Made by a program: the position numbers and the translations under genes
Shown here: positions 9,881 to 16,595 of the stretch, piece by piece
Position numbering within the stretch: the stretch's first letter is position 1
How the letters are laid out: each line of letters begins with the position of its first letter
Notes under the pieces: model-generated
Told to the model about the DNA's origin: nothing
The model's database searches: none
What the model saw: the letters and a program-made list of their open reading frames with translations, nothing else
NCBI GenBank assembly: GCA_004356105.1
Contig: SMYC01000135.1
Span: forward strand, 1 to 47,637
Length of the DNA stretch: 47,637 nucleotides
Direction of reading: 5' to 3'
From: Acidobacteriota bacterium
GTDB lineage: Bacteria; Acidobacteriota; Vicinamibacteria; Marinacidobacterales; SMYC01

Positions 9881-9979
9881 ATGGAGCTCAGTGGAATCGT
9901 TATGTTGGTTCTGATCCTCGGCGGTACCTGGGGGGGGTTCGCCTACTTCCTTTACCAATCTCTGAATCAGGACCGCTAA
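9881..9979 (+). CDS. Small single-span membrane protein (32 residues), MetS-like
   Basis: An ATG-to-TAA frame of 32 residues immediately before gpsA (4-base gap). It has one hydrophobic segment, GIVMLVLILGGTWGGFAYFLY (about residues 5-25), and a polar tail NQDR. The short N terminus, the single helix and the TWGGF pattern recall the small MetS-type subunit of NSS-family amino-acid importers. However, no NSS transporter lies in this window, so function is not assigned. Support for coding comes from the -10-like element placed just before the ATG, the hydrophobic helix with polar ends, and the tight spacing to gpsA. It is too short for statistical gene finding and could instead be a leader peptide for gpsA. 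Confidence 0.55.
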   Translation: MELSGIVMLVLILGGTWGGFAYFLYQSLNQDR

Positions 9980-9983
9980 ACGT

Positions 9984-10973
9984 ATGGCGGTAGCCGTCGT
10001 GGGCGCGGGCGCCTGGGGGACGGCGCTGGCGAAGTTGATCGCGGACAAAGGGGAGTCCGTCACGCTTTGGTGCCGTGAGCCCGAAGTCCTCGCCGGGATC
10101 CGCGAACGGCGGGTCAACGAGCCGTTTCTTCCCGACGTGCCTTTACCCGAGAAACTCGACGTGACGCGTGCGCTCGACGCGTGCGTCCGGGACAAGGAGC
10201 TCGTTCTCCTCGCGGTGCCCGCCCAATATCTCCGACGCGTTCTCGAGGAGCTCGCATCCCACGTGAGCACGAGCCAACATTTCGTGAGCGCAACCAAAGG
10301 CATCGAAGAAGGAACTCTTCTGCGCATGAGCGAAGTCGTTGCCGACGTTCTACCTTTTTCGCCCGATCTCGCGGTAATCTCGGGTCCGACCTTTGCGAAG
10401 GAGGTTGCGCGTGAAGAGCCGACAGCCCTCGTTGCCGCGAGCGAGAACGTCGCCTCGGTGCTCTTGGTCCAGGCTCGTTTGGCGACGAGGACATTTCGGG
10501 TTTACACGAATGACGATGTGATTGGTGTCGAGCTGGGTGGCGCGCTCAAAAACGTCATCGCCATCGCCGTTGGGGTCGCGAGCGGCCTCGGCCTCGGCTA
10601 CAACCCCGCGGCCGCACTGATGACGCGCGGCCTCGCCGAGATCTCGAGACTCGCCGAAGCCATGGGCGGCAGGCGCGAGACGCTCGCAGGGCTCTCTGGT
10701 GTCGGCGATCTCGTGCTCACTTGCACCGGCCAACTCTCTCGAAACCGCACCGTCGGCGTCGCGCTCGGCGAAGGCAAGTCCCTCGCTGATATCGTGTCCA
10801 AGATGCGCCAAGTTGCCGAAGGCGTCGCGACCACCCACGCCGCCGTCGCCCTGGCCCGCGCCCACCAAATCGAGATGCCCATAGCCTTGCAGATGGAGCG
10901 CTTACTGAGGGGAGAGGCCACCGCCAGAGAAGCGATGCATGAGCTCCTGGAGCGCCCCGTGGGCTCGGAATGA
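9984..10973 (+). CDS. gpsA: Glycerol-3-phosphate dehydrogenase [NAD(P)+]
   Basis: A cytoplasmic enzyme of 329 residues that reduces dihydroxyacetone phosphate to sn-glycerol 3-phosphate for phospholipid synthesis. The Rossmann motif VVGAGAWGTALA (GxGxWG at 7-12) begins the protein. VLAVPAQYLR near 74, KGIEEGTLLRMSE near 102, ISGPTFAKEVA near 132, the catalytic-lysine region LGGALKNVIAIAVGVASGLG near 180, and GLSGVGDLVLTCTGQLSRNRTVG near 236 are all family blocks. The length is standard. It probably shares a transcript with the 32-residue protein just upstream. Confidence 0.97.
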   Translation: MAVAVVGAGAWGTALAKLIADKGESVTLWCREPEVLAGIRERRVNEPFLPDVPLPEKLDVTRALDACVRDKELVLLAVPAQYLRRVLEELASHVSTSQHFVSATKGIEEGTLLRMSEVVADVLPFSPDLAVISGPTFAKEVAREEPTALVAASENVASVLLVQARLATRTFRVYTNDDVIGVELGGALKNVIAIAVGVASGLGLGYNPAAALMTRGLAEISRLAEAMGGRRETLAGLSGVGDLVLTCTGQLSRNRTVGVALGEGKSLADIVSKMRQVAEGVATTHAAVALARAHQIEMPIALQMERLLRGEATAREAMHELLERPVGSE

Positions 10974-11006
10974 TCAGCATCCAGCATTCAGGAAACTCTC
11001 AGGACT

Positions 11007-11022
11007 GCCGCAGCGTGGCGGC
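11007..11022 (+). terminator. Weak hairpin downstream of gpsA
   Basis: A 5-bp GC stem (GCCGC and GCGGC) with a 6-base loop, 33 bases after the gpsA stop. Only a short T-poor tail follows. It is a possible weak terminator; the rest of the 11023-11130 gap shows nothing I recognise. Confidence 0.25.
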
Positions 11023-11135
11023 TTCGTGCACGAATAGCTTTCGAACTCTGGCAACCGCCTCGACTTTTGGTCTTAACCAATGTTGCTAATTAGTGCTATT
11101 TCGCTTATCCGGTTCAAAGAAGGGGATTGTTCTAG

Positions 11136-11285
11136 GTGAATGTATCGCTGACGCCTGAGCTTGAGACGATGATCCACGAGAGGGTGGCGACGGGCCGCTA
11201 CCACTCTGCGAGCGAGGTCGTGCGCGAGGCGCTGCGTCTGCTAGAGGTTAGCGGACGTTCCTGCTCAGAGTCCTTGTCGAATTAG
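11136..11285 (+). pseudogene. Truncated ParD-type antitoxin remnant
   Basis: A GTG-started frame of 49 codons whose first 37 residues match the ribbon-helix-helix N terminus of ParD/CopG antitoxins: NVSLTPELE, then GRYHSASEVVREALRLLE. A GGGGA-type ribosome site lies upstream. Homology stops after residue 37, and the C-terminal toxin-binding half (full ParD proteins are about 80-100 residues) is replaced by an unrelated tail ending at a TAG. No ParE toxin follows; the next gene is mqnC on the opposite strand, 10 bases away. It is most likely a decayed toxin-antitoxin module, although the DNA-binding half is intact and could still bind an operator. Confidence 0.6.
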
Positions 11286-11295
11286 CACGCAGGAT

Positions 11296-12378
11296 TCAAA
11301 AGACCTCCAGAATTTCATACAACGTCGTTCGCTGTGCTGGGCGAAAACCTGCCTCCCGAATGAGCGTCTTTATTTCATCCGTCGACGTCTTGTTCACGAA
11401 CCCCGTTGCCGCGTGTACGTTCTCCTCGAAGAGGGTGCCGCCGAAATCGTCCGCGCCCCAGTGGAGTGCGACCTGGCCCGTTTTCTTGCCTTCCGAGAAC
11501 CACGACGCTTGGATGTGATCGAAATTGTCGAGATAGATTCTCGATGCTGCCAGCATGCGGAGGTATTGATTGGGGCCAGCGTGGCGCGGGATTTTCTTGA
11601 CCAAAGGCGTATTGCCCGGCTTGAAGCTCCACGGGACGAAGGCCGTGAAGCCGCCGTGCTCGTCCTGGAGGGATCGGATGACTTCGAAATGCTCGACGAT
11701 GTCCTCGGGTGTTTCGACGTGGCCGTACATCATGGTGGCCGTCGAGCGGAATCCGAGCGCATGCGCCTCGCGGTGCACGTCGAGCCAGCTCACTGTGACA
11801 TTTTTCTTGTGCGAGATCTTTTTGCGCACCCTCTCGGAGAGGATCTCGGCCCCGCCGCCGGGGAGGGTCGTCTGGCCGGCGTCTTTGAGTGCGCGCAACA
11901 CTTCCTGCAACGAGAGTCCGGACACTGCCGCCATGCCCTCGATCTCCACCGCGCTCCAAAAATGAGGCGTGATTTGCGGGTAGCGCTCGCGCACCGCGCG
12001 GACGAGCTCGAGGTAATAGTCTAGCGGCAGCTCCGAGTTGACACCGCCTTGCATCAAGACCGTGGTGACGCCTTTTTCCGCGGAGCGGCCGATGCGCTCG
12101 AGCATTTCCTCGACCGAATGCGTATAGGCCTCGTCGTGGCCAGGGCTCCGGTAGAACGCGCAAAACGTACAGTCGACGTCGCACACGTTGGTGTAGTTCG
12201 GATTGGTATCGATCACGAAAGTAACGATCGGTTCGGGATGTCGTTTGCGCCGAACTTCCGCGGCGAGCTGGCCTAGATCGAGGAGGCTTGCCCCGGCGAG
12301 AAGGAACAAACCGTCGTTACGGTCGACGCGTTCACCGGCGAGTACTTTGTCGCGGACACCTTCGAAAGTCGTGGTCAT
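11296..12378 (-). CDS. mqnC: Cyclic dehypoxanthinyl futalosine synthase MqnC
   Basis: A radical SAM enzyme of 360 residues in the futalosine pathway of menaquinone synthesis. It cyclises dehypoxanthinyl futalosine. The CxxxCxxC cluster-binding motif is CDVDCTFC (Cys66, 70, 73), followed by AFYRSPGHDEAY. Family blocks include QGGVNSELPLDYY near 119, the LPGGGAEILSERVR block near 191, TATMMYGHVETPEDIVEH near 230, and the FKPGNTPL and ASRIYLDNFDHIQASW blocks. These separate it from its paralogue MqnE, which lies nearby. It starts 6 bases after the mqnA stop, so it is the last gene of the mqnP-E-A-C block. Confidence 0.95.
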   Translation of the reverse strand: MTTTFEGVRDKVLAGERVDRNDGLFLLAGASLLDLGQLAAEVRRKRHPEPIVTFVIDTNPNYTNVCDVDCTFCAFYRSPGHDEAYTHSVEEMLERIGRSAEKGVTTVLMQGGVNSELPLDYYLELVRAVRERYPQITPHFWSAVEIEGMAAVSGLSLQEVLRALKDAGQTTLPGGGAEILSERVRKKISHKKNVTVSWLDVHREAHALGFRSTATMMYGHVETPEDIVEHFEVIRSLQDEHGGFTAFVPWSFKPGNTPLVKKIPRHAGPNQYLRMLAASRIYLDNFDHIQASWFSEGKKTGQVALHWGADDFGGTLFEENVHAATGFVNKTSTDEIKTLIREAGFRPAQRTTLYEILEVF

Positions 12379-12384
12379 GCTGGC

Positions 12385-13146
12385 TCAAATGGGTTCGAGA
12401 AAATGGTTCTCGTCGGTCAAACGCCGGAACTCTTCGAAACCTTTCATCTCTTCGGACCCGAGTCGGTAGTGAAAATTCCGAAGGTAGGAGGCCAGGACTT
12501 CGCGCCCTCCAAGCTCTCCCGCGAACTCGGCCGCGATTTGGTCGATTTGGGACATGCCGAGCACGAACGAACGCTCCAAGAGCTCGGCGAGCTCACCTTT
12601 TGTCTCCTCGGGAAGCGAGCGTCGAACGGCCCAGAGCGCGAACACAAAAGGAAGCCCCGTCCAGTTCCACCACTCCGTCGCGAGATCGTAGCGATAGGGA
12701 AAGGCGGGCGTCCCTGTCGTGTTGCGCCGGAGGGCTTCGTTTCCGATCACGAGAAAAGCGTCGCCTTCGTCTCGAAGCCCACGTACATATTCCGCGGGGC
12801 GAATCCCATCACGAAGCTCGAGCAAGACGCGGAGCAGTCGGACGGAAGTAGAGGTCTCTTCGGTAATCCCGATGCGCGCGCCGTCGAGCTCGGCCATGGG
12901 CCGGCGGCTCAGGAACAAGATGCTGCGGACTTCTTCCCGGTTGGCGACGCCCAGGCCCGCGATGGGCTCGTAGCGGTCCTCGTGCACGAAGTAATCCGCG
13001 GCCGCGAGGATGCCTGCATCGATCTCGCCGTTCTTGGCCATCCGCCCGAGCTCTCGCGGCGGTGTCGGGATCAGTCGATGCTCTCCGAGCAGCGGGTAGA
13101 ACGGCTGAGAGTTCAGGTACGAGATTTGCCCGATCAGAAGTCGCAT
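12385..13146 (-). CDS. mqnA: Chorismate dehydratase MqnA
   Basis: A 253-residue protein of the periplasmic-binding-like fold that dehydrates chorismate to 3-enolpyruvylbenzoate, the first step of the futalosine route. The start GQISYLNSQPFY, then GEIDAGILAAADYF near 40, a serine-threonine-rich phosphate/carboxylate loop EETSTSVRLLRVLL near 96, and FLVIGNEALR near 127 are typical of MqnA. The short spacing to mqnC (6 bases) supports co-translation. Its ATG lies just downstream of a 10-bp tandem repeat. The nearest repeat units carry AAGG about five bases before the ATG, so the repeat itself appears to supply the ribosome-binding site. Confidence 0.94.
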   Translation of the reverse strand: MRLLIGQISYLNSQPFYPLLGEHRLIPTPPRELGRMAKNGEIDAGILAAADYFVHEDRYEPIAGLGVANREEVRSILFLSRRPMAELDGARIGITEETSTSVRLLRVLLELRDGIRPAEYVRGLRDEGDAFLVIGNEALRRNTTGTPAFPYRYDLATEWWNWTGLPFVFALWAVRRSLPEETKGELAELLERSFVLGMSQIDQIAAEFAGELGGREVLASYLRNFHYRLGSEEMKGFEEFRRLTDENHFLEPI

Positions 13147-13150
13147 GTCG

Positions 13151-13268
13151 CCTTAGTCCGCCTTAGTCCGTCTTAGTCCGCCTTAGTCCGTCTTAGTCCG
13201 CCTTAGTCCGTCTTAGTCCGTCTTAGTCCGTCTTAGTCCGTCTTAGTCCGTCTTAGTCCGTCTTAGTC
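13151..13268 (+). repeat. 10-bp tandem repeat between mqnE and mqnA
   Basis: Eleven complete head-to-tail copies of a 10-base unit (YCTTAGTCCG on the plus strand) plus an 8-base partial copy. The only variation is the first base. Units 1, 2, 4 and 6 begin with C; the others begin with T. On the coding (minus) strand the unit is CGGACTAAGR. It starts inside the last two codons of mqnE (GAC TAA), so every copy repeats the mqnE stop, and it ends 4 bases from the mqnA ATG. Since 10 is not a multiple of 3, the TAA falls in all three frames. Confidence 0.97.
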
Positions 13269-14363
13269 ATAGACACGCAGGACGTTATAGAGCGCGTCGC
13301 GCTCGGCGGGGACTTTGCCGGCTTCGCGGATCATCTCGACGAGTTTGTCACGCGCGAGCCCGATGGCGCTTTTCGCCTGCGCGTAATGCGCGATCTTTTC
13401 TTCGCCGATCGTTCCGTCGAGGTCGCTCGCGCCGAAGTTGAGAGCTACGGAAGCGGTTTCTTCACCGAGCATGACCCAGTACGACTTGATGTGGTCGAAG
13501 TTGTCGAGCAGCAACCGGCCGCAAGCCACGGTCCGGAGGTCCTCGATCGCCGAAGCTTGCCGTTCCGCGAGCCCCGTATTGCCGGGCTGGAGGGCGAGCG
13601 GGATGAAGGACATGAATCCCGGGGTCTCGTCTTGCGCGTCGCGCAGCCGCAACATGTGATCCACCCGCTCTTCGTAGGTCTCGATATGGCCGTAGAGAAG
13701 CGTCGCGTTCGAAGGAAAGCCCATCTCGTGGGCGATGCGGTGCACTTCGAACCAGCGCTCGGCGCCCATTTTGTGCTTGAACGTCGCTTCGTGCACCCGC
13801 TCCGAGAAAACTTCAGCGCCGCCCCCCGGAAGCGATTGCAGGCCGACCTCGCGCAGGCGCTCGAGCACTTCTTCGATAGAGATTCTCGCGATCCGCGCGA
13901 ACCAGTCGATCTCGACGGCGGTCCATGCCTTGATTTGGATGGATGGAAAGGCCTCGCGGATACGTTTCACGATGTTCAAGTAATCTTCGAACTTCCACGT
14001 GGGGTGGAGGCCTCCGACGATGTGCACTTCCGAAAGCTCGTCGCCGAGCTTCTCGAGGATCTCGTCCATCGACATCTCATAAGCGTGGTCATCGCCCGGC
14101 TTCGCAGCGAAATCGCAGAACGTGCAGTCGAGAACGCAGAGATTTGTCGGGTTGATTTGCCGGTTCATGACGAAGTAAACGCGGTCGCCCGACTTCTTGC
14201 GCTTCACGTGGTCCGCCATCTTGCCGATGGCTGTGAGGTCCCAGCTATTCAAGACCGCGAGCCCGTCTTCGCGGCCGAGACGCCGGCCGGAGAGCACGCG
14301 CTCCCATATGGGAATGAGCGCCTCGTCTTGAAATATGATTTCTTCCTGCGCAGTCAATGTCAC
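13263..14363 (-). CDS. mqnE: Aminofutalosine synthase MqnE
   Basis: A radical SAM enzyme of 366 residues that joins 3-enolpyruvylbenzoate (the MqnA product) to SAM-derived adenosine, giving 6-amino-6-deoxyfutalosine. The cluster motif CVLDCTFCDF places Cys at 76, 80 and 83. Other blocks are VGGLHPTWKFEDYL near 115, KAWTAVEIDWFARI near 144, LPGGGAEVFSERVHE near 178 and GHIETYEERVDHMLRLRD near 226. The GTG start is chosen because AGGAG lies 7 bases upstream. The last codons form the first unit of the tandem repeat that separates it from mqnA. The mqnB and mqnD steps are not encoded in this window. Confidence 0.95.
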   Translation of the reverse strand: MTLTAQEEIIFQDEALIPIWERVLSGRRLGREDGLAVLNSWDLTAIGKMADHVKRKKSGDRVYFVMNRQINPTNLCVLDCTFCDFAAKPGDDHAYEMSMDEILEKLGDELSEVHIVGGLHPTWKFEDYLNIVKRIREAFPSIQIKAWTAVEIDWFARIARISIEEVLERLREVGLQSLPGGGAEVFSERVHEATFKHKMGAERWFEVHRIAHEMGFPSNATLLYGHIETYEERVDHMLRLRDAQDETPGFMSFIPLALQPGNTGLAERQASAIEDLRTVACGRLLLDNFDHIKSYWVMLGEETASVALNFGASDLDGTIGEEKIAHYAQAKSAIGLARDKLVEMIREAGKVPAERDALYNVLRVYD

Positions 14364-14509
14364 TAGGTCGCTCCTGACCAGAAATTCTTACAAAACCGCG
14401 ATGTAGTTTCCAGCCTCATTATTGGAACCCCGCTGGCCCCCCTGTCCGCCCAGCGCAACTTGTTTCATAGTGGATAGTTACGCCGACACCCTTCCATTTT
14501 CTTGCCAGC

Positions 14510-15355
14510 TCAAAAATGGAGCCCGACGCCAGCCCACACGAAACCTAGCACGACAAAACCGATAACGGCGTTGATTTTGAAAAAGGCGAGCTCCACGGAG
14601 GTAGCCTTGCGGTGCTCGAGCAGTAAGAGCGCGGCGATCCCGACCAGAAACACGGCGGCGAGGGATCCTTCCATGGCCGTCCAGTACAGCGTGCCCAAAA
14701 GCAAGAACGCCACTACGTGGAACGCGAACGAGACCGCGAGCGCGCGCTTCTTGCCGAGCCGGGACGGCAGGGAGTAGAGCCCGTCGCTCTCGTCGAAATC
14801 GACGTCGAGCGTGGCATAGATGATGTCGAACCCCGCGACCCAGAACAAAGTGAACAGGCACAGGAGCAGGACATGTGGATAGTCGTTAAAATCTAGTTGG
14901 ACGGCGTACCAAGCGCCGAGAGGGCCCATCGCGAGCGCCGCACCCACGCCCAAATGCGCCCACATTGTGAATCGCTTCATCAGTGGGTAGAGGAGGAATA
15001 TCGCGAGCGGTACGGGACTGAACAAGAGGCATTTGGGCGATATCGCAAAGGCCCCGCCGAGATAAACCGCTGCGCCGATCCCGGTGACGAGCGAGGCCTC
15101 GGCGAGCGTCATCTGGCCGCTTGGAAGCTCCCGCCCGGCCGTGCGGGGGTTGCGGTGGTCGATCGCGCGGTCCAGGATGCGGTTCGTCCCGAGCGCTGCC
15201 GTCCGGGCTCCTGTTCCGGCGACGAGTATGAGCAAGAATACGCGCCAGGTCAAAGCCTCTTCCGCGAGAAAAGCACCGCTGAGCAACAGAGGAAACGAAA
15301 AGAGCGTGTGCTCGATCTTTACGAAACGGCTATAGGTCTTCAAACGATCTTGCAT
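14510..15355 (-). CDS. mqnP: UbiA-type prenyltransferase, probable MqnP
   Basis: An integral membrane prenyltransferase of 281 residues with about eight hydrophobic helices. The two UbiA Asp-rich motifs are present: NRILDRAIDHRNPRT (Asp62 and Asp66) and DVDFDESDG (near residue 178). LPSGQM near 78 and GPLGAW near 145 are further UbiA features. Placement immediately upstream of mqnE, mqnA and mqnC makes it the likely polyprenyltransferase that prenylates 1,4-dihydroxy-6-naphthoate in the futalosine route, rather than a 4-hydroxybenzoate enzyme. A 146-base gap separates it from mqnE and contains no convincing promoter. The functional split from UbiA rests on context. Confidence 0.85.
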   Translation of the reverse strand: MQDRLKTYSRFVKIEHTLFSFPLLLSGAFLAEEALTWRVFLLILVAGTGARTAALGTNRILDRAIDHRNPRTAGRELPSGQMTLAEASLVTGIGAAVYLGGAFAISPKCLLFSPVPLAIFLLYPLMKRFTMWAHLGVGAALAMGPLGAWYAVQLDFNDYPHVLLLCLFTLFWVAGFDIIYATLDVDFDESDGLYSLPSRLGKKRALAVSFAFHVVAFLLLGTLYWTAMEGSLAAVFLVGIAALLLLEHRKATSVELAFFKINAVIGFVVLGFVWAGVGLHF

Positions 15356-15376
15356 GCGTGTGCATTAGAAACCTCT

Positions 15377-15406
15377 TTGACACTCGGAATCAATGACTCT
15401 TAGAAT
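15377..15406 (+). promoter_or_regulatory. Sigma70-type promoter for the Lys-rich protein operon
   Basis: TTGACA (15377-15382) and TAGAAT (15401-15406) are separated by 18 bases. Predicted transcription begins near 15413, about 45 bases before the small ORF at 15458. A perfect 6-bp hairpin (15428-15433 with 15439-15444, 5-base loop) lies in the short leader. Confidence 0.65.
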
Positions 15407-15457
15407 TCTGATCGAATTGCTGAGCATTCTCGGTAAGTCCGAGAGCTCAAGGTTCAG

Positions 15458-15604
15458 ATGAGTCGGTCGTATTTCCTTGTCGCCACTGAGATGACGAAAC
15501 CCCGCATACGATGTTATTCTCGTCTCGTTGTGCGGGAAGGTTCGTCTGATGTGATCGAGTTCGAAGAACTGCTGAATGTGGATGGAGGTGGGCAGCTGAA
15601 ATGA
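15458..15604 (+). CDS. Small ORF translationally coupled to the Lys-rich protein (48 residues)
   Basis: A 48-codon frame ending in a TGA that overlaps the next ATG (AATGACG at 15600-15606), a classic coupling arrangement. It lies downstream of a good promoter. The peptide has a mildly basic first half (EMTKPRIRCYSRLVVREG) and an acidic second half (SSDVIEFEELLNVDGGGQLK). An internal ATG at 15491 gives a 37-residue alternative. GGAGGTGGG near its 3' end doubles as the ribosome site of the downstream gene. I recognise no family. It may be a true small protein, or a leader peptide controlling the Lys-rich gene. Confidence 0.4.
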   Translation: MSRSYFLVATEMTKPRIRCYSRLVVREGSSDVIEFEELLNVDGGGQLK

Positions 15605-16134
15605 CGAAGAAAAAGAAGAAGACAAAAGCCAGGAAGCAAAAAGCTACAAAGAAGAAAGCGGCAAAGCGCAAAGTCGCCAAGAAGAAAAAAGCATCAAAGC
15701 GCAAGGTAGCCAAGAAGAAAGCTACGAAAAAGAAAAAGGTTACAAAGCGCAAGGCCAAGAAAAAAGCTGCCAAGAAGAAGAAAAGTGCAACGCGCAAAGG
15801 TCGTAAGGTCGCGAAGAAAAAGAAAGCGGTGAAGAAGAAGGCGGCCAAGAAAAAAGTGGCTCCCAAGAAGGCTGTGAAAAGGAAGGCCGTCGCGCCGCCG
15901 AAGAAAGCTGCGCCGCCGCCCGCCCCTGCGCCCGTCGCGCCAGAGCTCGCGCCCACGGCACCTACCCAGGCACCGTGGGAAAGCGGGAGTGGTGCGTCGA
16001 GCACCGAGACACCATCGCCATGGGGATCCGAATCGACGGACGCCCGCGGCGACAGTCAGGGCTCAGGCGAGTCCAACGCGGACTCGGATGACAATGACGA
16101 TGACGCGGGCGGCGGGGCAGGTCCCGTCTTTTAA
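15601..16134 (+). CDS. Histone H1-like Lys/Ala-rich protein with acidic tail
   Basis: A 177-residue low-complexity protein in three parts. Residues 1-100 are almost only Lys, Ala, Arg, Val and Thr in KKKAAKRKVAKKK-like repeats. Residues about 100-125 are Pro/Ala-rich. Residues about 126-177 are Ser/Gly/Glu/Asp-rich and end in an acidic DSDDNDDD stretch. The basic part resembles the C-terminal tail of eukaryotic histone H1 and bacterial Hc1/AlgP/BphP-type nucleoid proteins, which bind and condense DNA. The acidic end may be self-shielding. A GGAGGTGGG ribosome site and ATGA overlap with the upstream small ORF support the start. Composition, not homology, drives the call, and repeat length is likely to vary between strains. 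Confidence 0.8.
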   Translation: MTKKKKKTKARKQKATKKKAAKRKVAKKKKASKRKVAKKKATKKKKVTKRKAKKKAAKKKKSATRKGRKVAKKKKAVKKKAAKKKVAPKKAVKRKAVAPPKKAAPPPAPAPVAPELAPTAPTQAPWESGSGASSTETPSPWGSESTDARGDSQGSGESNADSDDNDDDAGGGAGPVF

Positions 16135-16156
16135 CTAGAGCTCATCATCCTTTGGA

Positions 16157-16185
16157 GCGCCCTCGGCCTGACTGGCCAGGGGCGC
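16157..16185. terminator. Strong hairpin between convergent genes
   Basis: A 12-bp stem (one mismatch, one G-T pair) with a 5-base loop in the 64-base gap between the stop of the Lys-rich gene and the stop of the minus-strand zinc-ribbon gene. It is symmetric and could serve both, but no T-run follows on either side, so intrinsic termination is uncertain. Confidence 0.45.
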
Positions 16186-16198
16186 CGCCGATAGGTCA

Positions 16199-16393
16199 TC
16201 ACTCGTCGAGAACGAACTGCCCGCCCTCGGCGAAATGCTTTGTATCGCACGCCGGACAGGTGACGAACTGCCTTCCGGACTCCTTTTGGATCATGCCACT
16301 CGCATCTTCCTCTTCGATCGGGTTGCCGCAAGTGCAGTAGAGTACGCCCTCTTCGAGAAAAATGTCGTCCTCGATTTCCATTTCGTCGCTCAT
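16199..16393 (-). CDS. Small zinc-ribbon protein (64 residues)
   Basis: A 64-residue acidic protein with two Cys pairs: YCTCGNPI near 20-25 and VTCPACDTKHF near 47-57, spaced as in a zinc ribbon. The ATG at 16391-16393 is supported by AAGGAG 8 bases upstream, which rules out the longer open frame (start 16516). It begins with a strongly acidic MSDEMEIEDDIFLEE and ends FVLDE. I do not recognise a named family. The composition suggests a small metal-binding or RNA-polymerase-associated-type protein, but no role is assigned. It is monocistronic, convergent with the Lys-rich gene. Confidence 0.75.
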   Translation of the reverse strand: MSDEMEIEDDIFLEEGVLYCTCGNPIEEEDASGMIQKESGRQFVTCPACDTKHFAEGGQFVLDE

Positions 16394-16595
16394 GGGACGC
16401 TCCTTGGATTCAAACGCGGGTTCGGAAGAACTAAAAAAGTATAGCATCCTCTCACCCAAGAGGTCGATTTCGGCAAGTGCCGTTTCGTGATAAGATCCGC
16501 CACCTGGCTGCGCCAAATCGTCAATTTTGGGCCCGCTCTCCGACCGAGATGTGAAAGCGCTTATCTCCTATTTGATCCAAGAGAGACTAATCAAG

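Noticed and set aside
13151..13268. CRISPR-like array
   Set aside because: The units are 10 bp, contiguous and without spacers, so this is a simple tandem repeat.
11296..14363. Radical SAM peptide-maturation cluster
   Set aside because: The two radical SAM proteins match MqnC and MqnE, and mqnA and a UbiA-type gene complete a menaquinone block.
14388..14468. 26-codon ORF on the minus strand between mqnP and mqnE, Gly/Gln/Asn-rich
   Set aside because: I considered a leader or RiPP-like peptide, but it has no ribosome-binding site, no core-like motif and no modifying enzyme beyond the menaquinone radical SAM genes.
15365..16004. Phe-rich minus-strand frames opposite the Lys-rich protein
   Set aside because: Poly-Phe translation is the antisense of Lys codons; no real membrane protein is implied.
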